A stretch of DNA of 12,763 bases from SZAS-103 sp038323475 (GCA_038323475.1 JBBQHA010000094.1:1-12763), one strand, 5' to 3'. Positions 1 through 8,520 are shown, counted from the stretch's first letter. Notes: generated from the letters alone by a model not told the origin. Translations and numbers: made by a program.

Positions 1-2
1 AG

Positions 3-695
3 GTGCCCGAGCACGCCCATCATGCGATCCAGGTGTCGCTGGCTCTTGAAGGTCGATTCCGTGCACGCGGGCGTTCCTGGCCCGAAACGCGCGAGACCGC
101 CGGCATGGTGGTGATGCCGGACAAACCGCATTGCCTGGACGGCTGCGACGCGACGGTCGCCACGCTTTTTGTCGAGCCCAATTCGATCCCGGGCGCGGCA
201 TTGCGCAAGCGCTTTGGCGGCTTGGATGTCGGGTTGCTTTTGGACGAAGAATCCGAGGCTTGCGCGGCGCGGCTGCGAATCGAATATCTGTCGGCCGCAC
301 CCGATCTTCGATTGGCTCAGTTCGCACGCGCAGCGATCTGTCGAGTCGCCGGTGATCCACTGGAGGCGCCGCGTTCGGATCCACGCATCAGCACGGCGCT
401 GGAGTGGATGCGCCAGCGAATCGCGACTCCGGTGCGACTTCCGAATGTCGCCGCAGCCGTGCATTTGTCGCCCGGGAGGTTCCGACACCTGTTCGTGGCG
501 CAGACAGGCACATCGTTTCGCGCATGGCTGCTCTGGGCGCGAACGGAACATGCAATCGCTGCCGCGCACAAGGGCATGTCGTGGACGGATGCTTCGCTTG
601 ATGCGGGCTTTGCCGATGCGGCGCACTTCACCCGCACCTGCCGTCGCGTCTTCGGGATTGCGCCGAGCATGCTCGCCTTCGAGCAGAAGCCATAG
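3..695 (+). CDS. AraC-family transcriptional regulator (5' partial)
   Basis: This is a DNA-binding regulator of the AraC/XylS family, cut at its 5' end by the window. The readable 230 residues begin inside an N-terminal cupin-like sensing domain: a histidine-rich opening (residues 4-7) followed by QVSLALEGRF, typical of the first strands of this domain. The C-terminal third (about 130-228) is the AraC DNA-binding domain with two helix-turn-helix units. The first is near 147-166 (LPNVAAAVHLSPGRFRHLF); the second is near 194-217 and ends in the family pattern AGFADAAHFTRTCRRVFGIAPS. A GTG codon sits at position 3, but homologues have residues before the histidine cluster, so the true start probably lies upstream. 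The effector is unknown. The next gene is convergent, so the sequence shows no obvious target. Family assignment is firm; the regulated genes are not known. Confidence 0.9.
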   Translation: MPEHAHHAIQVSLALEGRFRARGRSWPETRETAGMVVMPDKPHCLDGCDATVATLFVEPNSIPGAALRKRFGGLDVGLLLDEESEACAARLRIEYLSAAPDLRLAQFARAAICRVAGDPLEAPRSDPRISTALEWMRQRIATPVRLPNVAAAVHLSPGRFRHLFVAQTGTSFRAWLLWARTEHAIAAAHKGMSWTDASLDAGFADAAHFTRTCRRVFGIAPSMLAFEQKP

Positions 696-767
696 CGCTT
701 CTGAATCTCATCGTGGCATTACTCCGCTTTGAGGAAGTAGCGCCCGGCCTGAAGGTCCGCCGTCGGC

Positions 768-917
768 CGAGGCTGTGTGAAAACGCAATGACACGAATTT
801 GCTGGTCATCATGTGATCAAAAATGGGTCACGTACGCGAATCTCAGCAATCAAAGAGCCATCGAACCAGACGAAATCTGCGTACGTCGCGCACGCCAGGA
901 GTTTTCACACAGCCTCG
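768..917. mobile_element. MITE-like element or IS-end remnant with 17-bp perfect terminal inverted repeats
   Basis: The left end at 768-784 (CGAGGCTGTGTGAAAAC) is repeated as an exact reverse complement at 901-917. The 150-bp unit has no convincing coding capacity. A second, inner inverted repeat, ACGTACGC at 830-837 against GCGTACGT at 879-886, lies inside it. The interior looks less GC-rich than the neighbouring genes. Ends of the type GGCTGTGTGAAAA are familiar from DDE-transposase insertion sequences, so a non-autonomous element moved in trans, or an IS that lost its interior, is the natural reading. I see no clear target-site duplication in the flanks and cannot name the IS family. It lies between the convergent araC-type gene and the isomerase gene, where an insertion would be harmless. 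An alternative is a bidirectional hairpin structure unrelated to transposition. Confidence 0.6.
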
Positions 918-942
918 TTCGTGAGCGGACCGATGTCCCTAT

Positions 943-1707
943 TTATTTCTTCAGCCGCGCCACCAGCGCCTGCAACGCGCCCTGGGTATCGGGCTGGTTC
1001 CACTGGTCGACGAACACATCGAGGTTCACGCGTTTCGGGTCGGTGAGCGCTTCGACGAGGTCGGCACGTGCGAGCGCGCGCGTTGCGAGCATCGGCGAGG
1101 AGGGCAGGGCGAGCAGTTCGTTCAGCCATGCAAGCGCGCGTTCGCGGACCAGGCCGAGGTCGGCCAGTTCGTCGACGAGGCCGATCGCGAGCGCGCGCCT
1201 TGCGCTGGGCATCGCGCCCATGACCAGCAGGCGTTCGGCACGGCGCGCACCGACCGCGCGGCGCATCAGGTGCTGGATGCCTTCGGGCACGGCGAGTCCG
1301 ACCTGCACCTCATTGAGTCCGATCCGGAACGGCTTGGCCGGGTCGGGCGAACGCGCCATCACCCGGTAGTCGCAGCACAGCGCGAGCACGCAGCCGCCGG
1401 CAGGTGCGTGGCCTGCAATTGCTGCAGCGACGGGGATGGGGGACTGCGCGATGGCGATCGCGGCATCGAAGAAGCCGCGCCATGAGGCCTTCAGTTCGGT
1501 CGCGTCGAGTCCCATCAGGTGTGGCACGTCGAGGCCGCCGGAAAAGACGTTCGGCCCGCCGGACAGCACGATCCCGCGCGCGCCATCCGCAGGGGCGCCC
1601 TCGACCGCGGCACGAAGCGCGTCCAGCAATTCCGGGTTCAGCGCATTGACCGGCGGCCGCGCGAGGCGGATTTCGAGGATGGAACCGTGTTTGTGCTGCT
1701 CGATCAT
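943..1707 (-). CDS. Crotonase-fold Delta3,Delta2-enoyl-CoA isomerase-like protein
   Basis: This 254-residue protein belongs to the enoyl-CoA hydratase/isomerase (crotonase) superfamily, which acts on acyl-CoA thioesters through an oxyanion hole. The hole is formed by FSGGLD (about 55-60) and by PAGGC (102-106). In hydratases a catalytic Glu follows GGGC; here that place is Val107, while the second Glu is kept in IGLNEVQVGL (Glu133). The pair PAGGC...ALCCDYRV and GLNE.Q.G is the pattern I recall for mitochondrial-type Delta3,Delta2-enoyl-CoA isomerases (ECI1), which use a single Glu. The probable role is moving the double bond of unsaturated acyl-CoAs during beta-oxidation, in the cytoplasm. 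The ATG at 1707 has TAGGAG six bases upstream (1714-1719). No other beta-oxidation gene is nearby. Superfamily membership is certain; the isomerase role is inferred from active-site residues. Confidence 0.9.
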   Translation of the reverse strand: MIEQHKHGSILEIRLARPPVNALNPELLDALRAAVEGAPADGARGIVLSGGPNVFSGGLDVPHLMGLDATELKASWRGFFDAAIAIAQSPIPVAAAIAGHAPAGGCVLALCCDYRVMARSPDPAKPFRIGLNEVQVGLAVPEGIQHLMRRAVGARRAERLLVMGAMPSARRALAIGLVDELADLGLVRERALAWLNELLALPSSPMLATRALARADLVEALTDPKRVNLDVFVDQWNQPDTQGALQALVARLKK

Positions 1708-1727
1708 GGCTTGCTCCTAATGAACCC

Positions 1728-1748
1728 GGCACTCAGCGGTTGAGTGCC
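1728..1748. promoter_or_regulatory. Perfect 8-bp inverted repeat upstream of the isomerase gene
   Basis: GGCACTCA at 1728-1735 is repeated in reverse complement as TGAGTGCC at 1741-1748 with a 5-base centre. The arm nearer the gene ends 20 bases before the isomerase start codon, just upstream of its ribosome binding site. It could be an operator for a dimeric repressor or a hairpin in the 5' untranslated mRNA. No T-run follows on either strand, so it is not an intrinsic terminator. The function is inferred only from position and symmetry. Confidence 0.4.
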
Positions 1749-1752
1749 ATCG

Positions 1753-1866
1753 AATTTCCCTCCCTTGCATGGCGGAGGGGTGATGAGCTGCATCTTACGA
1801 GATGCCTGTGGCATCTCGTGCAGAGAAGAACGCCCGGAGGACCGGAGGGTAAGGGTGGGAGGAATT
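1753..1866. repeat. Imperfect palindromic intergenic element, about 114 bp
   Basis: The centre is a perfect 10-bp stem with a 3-base loop: ACGAGATGCC (1797-1806), TGT, GGCATCTCGT (1810-1819). The outer ends also face each other: AATTTCCCTCCC at 1753-1764 against GGGTGGGAGGAATT at 1853-1866, with GGAGG-rich stretches on both arms. The whole gap can therefore fold on itself imperfectly. Such G/C-rich palindromes between genes resemble REP-type or small non-coding mobile repeats. Only one copy is visible here, so repeat status in the genome is inference. No T-run follows the central stem on either strand. Confidence 0.45.
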
Positions 1867-1902
1867 GATCCGGGAAATCGATCGTATCCGCCGCGGATCA
1901 AT
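1864..1902. promoter_or_regulatory. 9-bp inverted repeat, candidate operator upstream of the copper chaperone gene
   Basis: ATTGATCCG at 1864-1872 matches CGGATCAAT at 1894-1902 as an exact reverse complement, separated by 21 bases. A smaller palindrome, ATCCGC-C-GCGGAT (1886-1898), overlaps the right arm. The pair lies about 60-95 bases before the copper chaperone start, a plausible place for a regulator. I do not recognise the motif, and it does not resemble a CueR or CopY site known to me. Chance is possible in DNA this rich in GATC and CCGC. Confidence 0.25.
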
Positions 1903-1946
1903 CGGCGCGATGACGCGACGATAACCCATCATCGCCGCCGCCAGGC

Positions 1947-1952
1947 TAAAAT
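1947..1952 (+). promoter_or_regulatory. Candidate -10 element of the copper chaperone gene
   Basis: TAAAAT matches the sigma-70 -10 consensus at five of six positions and ends only 7 bases before the ATG at 1960. Transcription would then begin at or next to the start codon. No purine-rich ribosome binding site lies between. A -35 element is not obvious at the usual distance. This both suggests a leaderless mRNA and supports the start at 1960. Confidence 0.4.
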
Positions 1953-1959
1953 TCGGCCG

Positions 1960-2469
1960 ATGAAAATTCCCGCCACGCTCCATCCATTTGCCGCGCTCGG
2001 TATCGCAATACTCGCGATGAGCGCCACGGCGATGACGACTGCCGCGCCCCAGATGGCGATGAAAGCCCCGCAGGCGAATCACGGAGCGCCGGCCACGACG
2101 ATTCGCGCGGAGTCAGCCTGGGTGCGTGCGGCGCCGCCAGGCGCGATGATGCTGGCCGGATACATGAGCCTGCGCAACGACGGCAGACTACCGATGCGCT
2201 TCGTATCCGCGCAGAGCGACGCATTCGGCATGGTCGAGTTGCACAAATCGCTGCTCGTGGACGGGGTCAGCACGATGCGCCCGGCTGGCGGGCAGGTCAT
2301 TCCGGCCGGTGGCAGCCTGCGCTTGGAGCCGGGTGGAATGCACCTGATGCTGATGGAGCCGCGCCACGAACTCAAGGCCGGCGAGCAGGTGCGTTTCCGC
2401 CTGCATTTCGCCGATGGCAGAGTGCTTGATGTGGTCGCGGTCGTCAGCGCCGACGCGCCTGCGCGCTGA
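1960..2469 (+). CDS. Periplasmic copper chaperone PCu(A)C
   Basis: The 169-residue protein is a secreted Cu(I) chaperone of the PCu(A)C family (DUF461), which delivers copper to the CuA site of cytochrome c oxidase or handles periplasmic copper. Residues 1-29 form a Sec signal peptide: a short positive start, a hydrophobic core and AMTTAA before a likely cleavage site. A Met/His-containing linker follows. The copper motif H-X10-M-X21-H-X-M is met exactly by His95, Met106, His128 and Met130. The ATG at 1960 is chosen because the signal peptide begins there; the open frame reaches back to 1744, but that stretch crosses palindromic intergenic DNA and would bury the signal peptide. No Sco or cytochrome oxidase gene is visible nearby. 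The gene ends 6 bases from the convergent thioesterase gene, with no terminator seen between them. Confidence 0.92.
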   Translation: MKIPATLHPFAALGIAILAMSATAMTTAAPQMAMKAPQANHGAPATTIRAESAWVRAAPPGAMMLAGYMSLRNDGRLPMRFVSAQSDAFGMVELHKSLLVDGVSTMRPAGGQVIPAGGSLRLEPGGMHLMLMEPRHELKAGEQVRFRLHFADGRVLDVVAVVSADAPAR

Positions 2470-2475
2470 GCTTCC

Positions 2476-2897
2476 TCAAGCGGACGTGCAGGCGTTCCGC
2501 ACGCATTCCGGCAACGGCGCCGACTTCTGCGTGCGATTGTCGAACCACACCATCACCACGTGGCCGTCGCTGTACAGCACCGAGGCGTCCTTCGCGGAAA
2601 GGATGCGATGGCCGAGCGTGAAGCTGCTGTTGCCGATCCGATCGACGATCAACTCCACGACGACATCCTCCGGCCACGCGATCGGCCGCTTGAAGTTCAC
2701 CAGCGCGGACGCCACGACCGGCGCGACGTTCGCGTCCATCCACGGACCTGAGAGGGTCAGCAGCCAGCGCAGCCGCGCTTCCTCGAGATAGCGCAGGTAG
2801 TTGGTGTTGTTGACGTGGTTGAACGCGTCGAGATCGCCCCAGCGCACCGCGAGTTCGGTGCGAAAAAGCGGCGATGGCGTGGAATCCTCTGGTGTGC

Positions 2898-2901
<4 letters not shown>
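2476..2901 (-). CDS. Acyl-CoA thioesterase, 4-hydroxybenzoyl-CoA thioesterase (hotdog) family
   Basis: This 141-residue protein is a single hotdog-fold thioesterase that hydrolyses acyl-CoA or acyl-ACP thioesters; the natural substrate is unknown. The signature is RWGDLDAFNHVNNTNYLRYL (20-39), where Asp25 is the expected catalytic acid and the HVNN stretch packs at the active site. The helix with EEAR and the later strands VNFKRPI (68-74) and SFTLGHRI (93-100) fit the family, as does the length. The start is GTG at 2901: it overlaps the uvrA stop as GTGA, and starting there gives a usual N-terminus. No good ribosome binding site lies before it, so translation is probably coupled to uvrA. A longer open frame upstream is only a shadow of uvrA. 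Confidence 0.88.
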
Positions 2902-5828
<2,927 letters not shown>

Positions 5829-5871
5829 GCGCTGCCTCGAAAATCAATCGAATCGATCAGTCTAGCCCTGC

Positions 5872-5877
5872 TGTCAA
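5872..5877 (-). promoter_or_regulatory. Candidate -35 element for uvrA
   Basis: Read on the minus strand, this is a perfect TTGACA 44 bases upstream of the uvrA ATG. The region at the right distance downstream (GATCGATTCGATTG) has no good -10 match, so the promoter is only half supported. It shares the divergent gap with the rplU promoter, but the two do not overlap. Confidence 0.3.
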
Positions 5878-6019
5878 GTCCGGGCCAGTCGTGGGTATCC
5901 CCGATTTGGGGCCGATGGCGTGCGGCGCAACGGGGGCCGGCAAACGCGTTCAGGCTCGCCGCCCCGAAGTCGCGAACCGGTCTGGAAACAGTCGCCAGGA
6001 CACGACGCCACCGAAGCGT

Positions 6020-6049
6020 TTGACTGTAAGGGACTGTTTCCCCTACAAT
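6020..6049 (+). promoter_or_regulatory. Sigma-70-type promoter of rplU-rpmA
   Basis: The -35 element TTGACT (6020-6025) and -10 element TACAAT (6044-6049) are separated by 18 bases, each one mismatch from consensus. The start site would be near 6056, giving a leader of about 68 bases before rplU. Strength and position fit a ribosomal protein operon. The GC-rich stretch from about 5880 to 6019 holds nothing else I can name. Confidence 0.75.
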
Positions 6050-6056
6050 TCCGCTC

Positions 6057-6080
6057 CTGTCGTGCCTCGATGTGCGACAG
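6057..6080 (+). promoter_or_regulatory. Hairpin in the rplU mRNA leader
   Basis: CTGTCG at 6057-6062 pairs with CGACAG at 6075-6080. Two G-U pairs and one further C-G pair can extend the stem inward to a 6-base loop at 6066-6071. The hairpin begins almost at the predicted transcription start. It could stabilise the 5' end of the mRNA or bind L21 for feedback control. No T-run follows, so it is not a terminator. Confidence 0.35.
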
Positions 6081-6123
6081 CGTTGCCAGAATAACTACAG
6101 ATAACCAACCCAGGACACCAGTC

Positions 6124-6486
6124 ATGTACGCAGTTTTGTTGACAGGCGGTAAGCAATACCGCGTGATGCAGGGCGAAACCCTGCGCGTGGAGAAGCTCGA
6201 CGGCGACGTCGGCGCGGCTCTCAAGTTCGAGAACGAGCAGGTGTTGATGCTTGCCGATGCCGACAACATCCACCTCGGCGACGCGCTCAAGGGCAGTTCG
6301 ATCGCGGCGACCATCAAGTCGCACGGTCGCGCCGACAAGATCCGCATCGTGAAGTTCCGCCGCCGCAAGCACCATCGCAAGCAGATGGGCCATCGGCAGA
6401 GCTACACCGAGATCGAGATCACCGGCATCTCCGCCGGCCAGAATTCCAAGAAAGACGCTGGCGCCAAAGCCGGCGGCCAGGAGTAA
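6124..6486 (+). CDS. rplU: 50S ribosomal protein L21
   Basis: L21 binds 23S rRNA and, in E. coli, contacts L20 on the large subunit. The 120-residue product begins MYAVLLTGGKQYRV, the usual L21 opening, and carries the basic core FRRRKHHRKQMGHRQSYTEI (near 79-98), which holds the family signature and makes the rRNA contact. A lysine- and alanine-rich tail follows and makes it longer than E. coli L21 (103 residues), as is common in this group. The ATG at 6124 has AGGA eight bases upstream; the open frame extends back to 5920, but that part contains the promoter and is not coding. It is the first gene of an operon with rpmA, six bases downstream. Confidence 0.97.
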   Translation: MYAVLLTGGKQYRVMQGETLRVEKLDGDVGAALKFENEQVLMLADADNIHLGDALKGSSIAATIKSHGRADKIRIVKFRRRKHHRKQMGHRQSYTEIEITGISAGQNSKKDAGAKAGGQE

Positions 6487-6492
6487 TCAGTC

Positions 6493-6753
6493 ATGGCACA
6501 TAAAAAGGGCGTAGGTTCCAGCCGCAACGGTCGCGACTCGAATCCGAAATACCTCGGAGTGAAGGTGTACGGCGGCCAGGCCGTCGAAGCCGGCAACATC
6601 ATCATCCGCCAGCGCGGCACCGAGTTCCATGCAGGCCTCGGCGTCGGCATGGGCCGCGACCACACCCTGTTCGCCCTCAAGGACGGCAAGGTGGACTTCG
6701 CGATCAAGGGGCCGAAGAGCCGTCGCACGGTCAGCGTTGTCGCGGCAGAGTAA
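6493..6753 (+). CDS. rpmA: 50S ribosomal protein L27
   Basis: L27 lies next to the peptidyl-transferase centre, where its flexible N-terminus reaches the tRNA ends. The 86-residue product begins MAHKKGVGSSRNGRDSNPKY, the usual gammaproteobacterial start without a cleavable leader, and continues with GVKVYGGQAV and GNIIIRQRGTEFHAG, a close family match at the normal length. Its ribosome binding site, AGGAG at 6479-6483, lies inside the last codons of rplU, nine bases before the ATG. The two genes are thus co-transcribed from the promoter at 6020-6049 and end together at the terminator at 6775-6799. Confidence 0.98.
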   Translation: MAHKKGVGSSRNGRDSNPKYLGVKVYGGQAVEAGNIIIRQRGTEFHAGLGVGMGRDHTLFALKDGKVDFAIKGPKSRRTVSVVAAE

Positions 6754-6774
6754 TCGCGCTCGTTGAACCACAAG

Positions 6775-6799
6775 AGCCCCGCTCAGGCGGGGCTTTTTT
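6775..6799 (+). terminator. Intrinsic terminator of rplU-rpmA
   Basis: An 8-bp perfect stem (AGCCCCGC, 6775-6782, with GCGGGGCT, 6787-6794) closes a TCAG loop and is followed directly by more T residues to 6799, then GTTT. It lies 21 bases after the rpmA stop. It should separate rplU-rpmA transcription from obgE, which begins 145 bases further on. Confidence 0.93.
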
Positions 6800-6944
6800 G
6801 TTTCAGTCGAGCGCCGGAATCGGATTGGGGAATACGCGGAAGCGAAGGCGATCGCCGATCGCATTCCCGTACCATGTGCCTGGATTCGCTGCGACGCTCC
6901 CGATGTTCCGTTGTTCCATTCCCGCCCCCCTTTCCGGCTCCCCA

Positions 6945-8081
6945 ATGAAATTCGTCGACGAAGCGCAAATCCATGTCCAGGCCGGCGCCGGCGGCAACGG
7001 CTGCGTGAGCTTCCGGCGCGAGAAATTCATTCCACTGGGCGGGCCGGATGGCGGCGACGGCGGCGATGGCGGCAGCATCTGGATGATGGCCGACGAAAAC
7101 CTCAACACCCTGATCGATTTTCGCCACGAACGCCGTTACAAGGCGCCGCGCGGGGAGAACGGCAGGGGCCGGCAGATGTTCGGCAAGGCTGGCGAAGACA
7201 CGGTGATCCGCGTTCCCGTCGGCACTGCAGTGACCAATGTCGCGACCGATGAACTGATCGGCGACCTCACCGAACATGGCCAGAAAATGCTGGTCGCGCA
7301 AGGCGGTCATGGCGGGCAGGGCAACGTGCATTTCAAGAGTTCGATCACCCGCGCGCCACGTCGGGCGGTGCCGGGCAGCGAAGGCGAGGAGCGCGAAGTC
7401 CGGCTGGAGCTGCGCCTGCTCGCCGACGTCGGCCTGCTCGGATTCCCGAATGCGGGCAAGTCCACCTTCATCCGCGCGGTCTCGGCGGCGACGCCGCGCG
7501 TCGCGGACTATCCGTTCACCACGCTGCATCCGAACCTCGGCGTGGTCAGCGTCGAGGCGCACCGCAGCTTCGTGATCGCGGACATCCCGGGCCTGATCGA
7601 AGGCGCTGCAGACGGTGCGGGCCTGGGAATCCAGTTCCTGCGGCACCTCCAGCGCACGCGGATCCTGCTCCACCTCGTCGACCTGATGCCGCTTGACGGC
7701 GCCGATCCGGCCGAGCAGGTGCGCGCGATCGAGCGCGAGCTCGGCAAATACGACCCGGCGCTGCTGGAAAAGCCGCGCTGGCTGGTCATGAACAAGACCG
7801 ACCTGCTGCTGCCGGAGGAAGCGCGCGAGCGCGCCGAAGCCGTCGTTGCAGCGCTGGACTGGAAAGAGCCCTGGTTCATGGTCTCGGCGATCGGCCGCGA
7901 GGGCACGCGCGAGGTCTGCCTGAAGGTCCAGCAGTTCTTCGACGAACAGAAATACAAGGCGATGCAGGATGCTGCCGAACTCGATGCGCGCTCGCAGGCG
8001 ATGCGCGAGAAAGCTGCACGCGAGCTGGCGTCCAAGGCGTCTGCCGCAATCGACGGCTCCTCCGCGTCCGATGCGAGCTGA
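6945..8081 (+). CDS. obgE: Obg-family GTPase ObgE/CgtA
   Basis: ObgE is an essential GTPase of late 50S assembly that also links to ppGpp signalling and chromosome segregation. The 378-residue protein has the glycine-rich Obg fold first (1-158, with GGPDGGDGGDGGSI at 32-45). The G domain follows: G1 GFPNAGKS (166-173), G2 Thr192-Thr193, G3 DIPG (213-216), G4 NKTD (283-286) and G5 SAI (314-316). The tail after about 340 is charged and alanine-rich, without a clear extra domain. The start is ATG 6945 because MKFVDEAQIHVQAG is the conserved Obg opening; no ribosome binding site is visible before it. An in-frame ATG at 6903 would add 14 unlikely residues. Obg next to L21 and L27 is a widespread arrangement, but the terminator at 6775 implies its own promoter, which I could not find. 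Confidence 0.97.
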   Translation: MKFVDEAQIHVQAGAGGNGCVSFRREKFIPLGGPDGGDGGDGGSIWMMADENLNTLIDFRHERRYKAPRGENGRGRQMFGKAGEDTVIRVPVGTAVTNVATDELIGDLTEHGQKMLVAQGGHGGQGNVHFKSSITRAPRRAVPGSEGEEREVRLELRLLADVGLLGFPNAGKSTFIRAVSAATPRVADYPFTTLHPNLGVVSVEAHRSFVIADIPGLIEGAADGAGLGIQFLRHLQRTRILLHLVDLMPLDGADPAEQVRAIERELGKYDPALLEKPRWLVMNKTDLLLPEEARERAEAVVAALDWKEPWFMVSAIGREGTREVCLKVQQFFDEQKYKAMQDAAELDARSQAMREKAARELASKASAAIDGSSASDAS

Positions 8082-8161
8082 GTTGCTGCGATTCGCGGAC
8101 ATTCATGCCGCGCACGACCACGACAACGTCGACTTGTCTCGGCGTTCGAATTTCATCGACG

Positions 8162-8184
8162 AAAAAGCTGACTCGCGCCAGCTT
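8162..8184 (-). terminator. Possible second terminator downstream of rpsT
   Basis: Read on the minus strand, AAGCTG (8184-8179) pairs with CAGCTT (8170-8165) across an 8-base loop, followed by three more T residues. The stem is short and the loop long, so it is weak alone. It lies 18 bases beyond the stronger hairpin at 8202-8222 and could act as a backup stop between the convergent rpsT and obgE. Confidence 0.3.
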
Positions 8185-8201
8185 GCGAACCCCACCAAAG
8201 C

Positions 8202-8222
8202 AAAAGCCGGCTTGCGCCGGCT
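8202..8222 (-). terminator. Intrinsic terminator of rpsT
   Basis: On the minus strand a perfect 7-bp stem AGCCGGC/GCCGGCT with a GCAA tetraloop is followed by TTT-G-C-TTT. It begins 28 bases after the rpsT stop. On the plus strand the same stem has no T-run after it, so it does not obviously serve obgE. Confidence 0.8.
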
Positions 8223-8250
8223 CGAGCGTATGGACCTTGCGAGCTGCCAA

Positions 8251-8520
8251 TCAGGCGGCTTGCAGCGCCTTGATGCGCGCGGTCAGGCGGCTCTTGTGGC
8301 GCGCTGCCTTGTTCTTGTGGATCAGGCCGCGGCTGGAGAAGCGATCCAGGATCGGCTGGGCGCCGTCGAACGCGGCCTTGGCGGCGGTGTGGTCCTTGGC
8401 GTCGAGCGCCTTGAGAACCTTCTTGACGGCGGTACGCAGCATCGAACGCGCGCTGGCGTTGCGGGCGCGATGCACCTCGGCCTGTTTGGCGCGCTTTTTG
8501 GCGGACTTGATGTTGGCCAA
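8251..8520 (-). CDS. rpsT: 30S ribosomal protein S20 (TTG start)
   Basis: S20 binds 16S rRNA early in assembly of the small subunit. The 89-residue product begins (M)ANIKSAKKRAKQAE and has the long basic helices and the RLTARIKAL ending typical of S20; E. coli S20 has 87 residues. The start codon is TTG at 8520, with AGGAG at 8532-8528 seven bases upstream. No nearer ATG would keep the conserved N-terminus. E. coli rpsT also uses UUG, where the weak start is tied to S20 feedback on its own translation, so the same control is plausible here. It is a single-gene unit with its own promoter and terminator, divergent from murJ. Confidence 0.97.
   Translation of the reverse strand: MANIKSAKKRAKQAEVHRARNASARSMLRTAVKKVLKALDAKDHTAAKAAFDGAQPILDRFSSRGLIHKNKAARHKSRLTARIKALQAA

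Noticed and set aside
713..1369. Open frame on the plus strand crossing the MITE-like element
   Set aside because: It joins non-coding element sequence to the antisense of the isomerase gene and has no family resemblance.
1744..1959. N-terminal extension of the copper chaperone
   Set aside because: It covers palindromic intergenic DNA and would place 72 residues before an obvious signal peptide.
5829..5900. LexA/SOS box ahead of uvrA
   Set aside because: No CTG-N10-CAG type operator is seen; other LexA site types could not be excluded by eye, so none is claimed.
5899..5911. CCCC-GATTT-GGGG hairpin in the uvrA/rplU gap
   Set aside because: A 4-bp stem is expected by chance in DNA this GC-rich, and there is no T-run.
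5920..6123. N-terminal extension of L21
   Set aside because: It contains the rplU promoter and leader; L21 begins at MYAVLLTGGKQYRV.
6783..8102. Open frame of 439 codons on the minus strand
   Set aside because: It is antisense to obgE and runs through the rpmA terminator; shadow composition.
8205..8222. The rpsT hairpin as a terminator for obgE on the plus strand
   Set aside because: On the plus strand it is followed by CGAGCG with no T-run, so only minus-strand function is supported.
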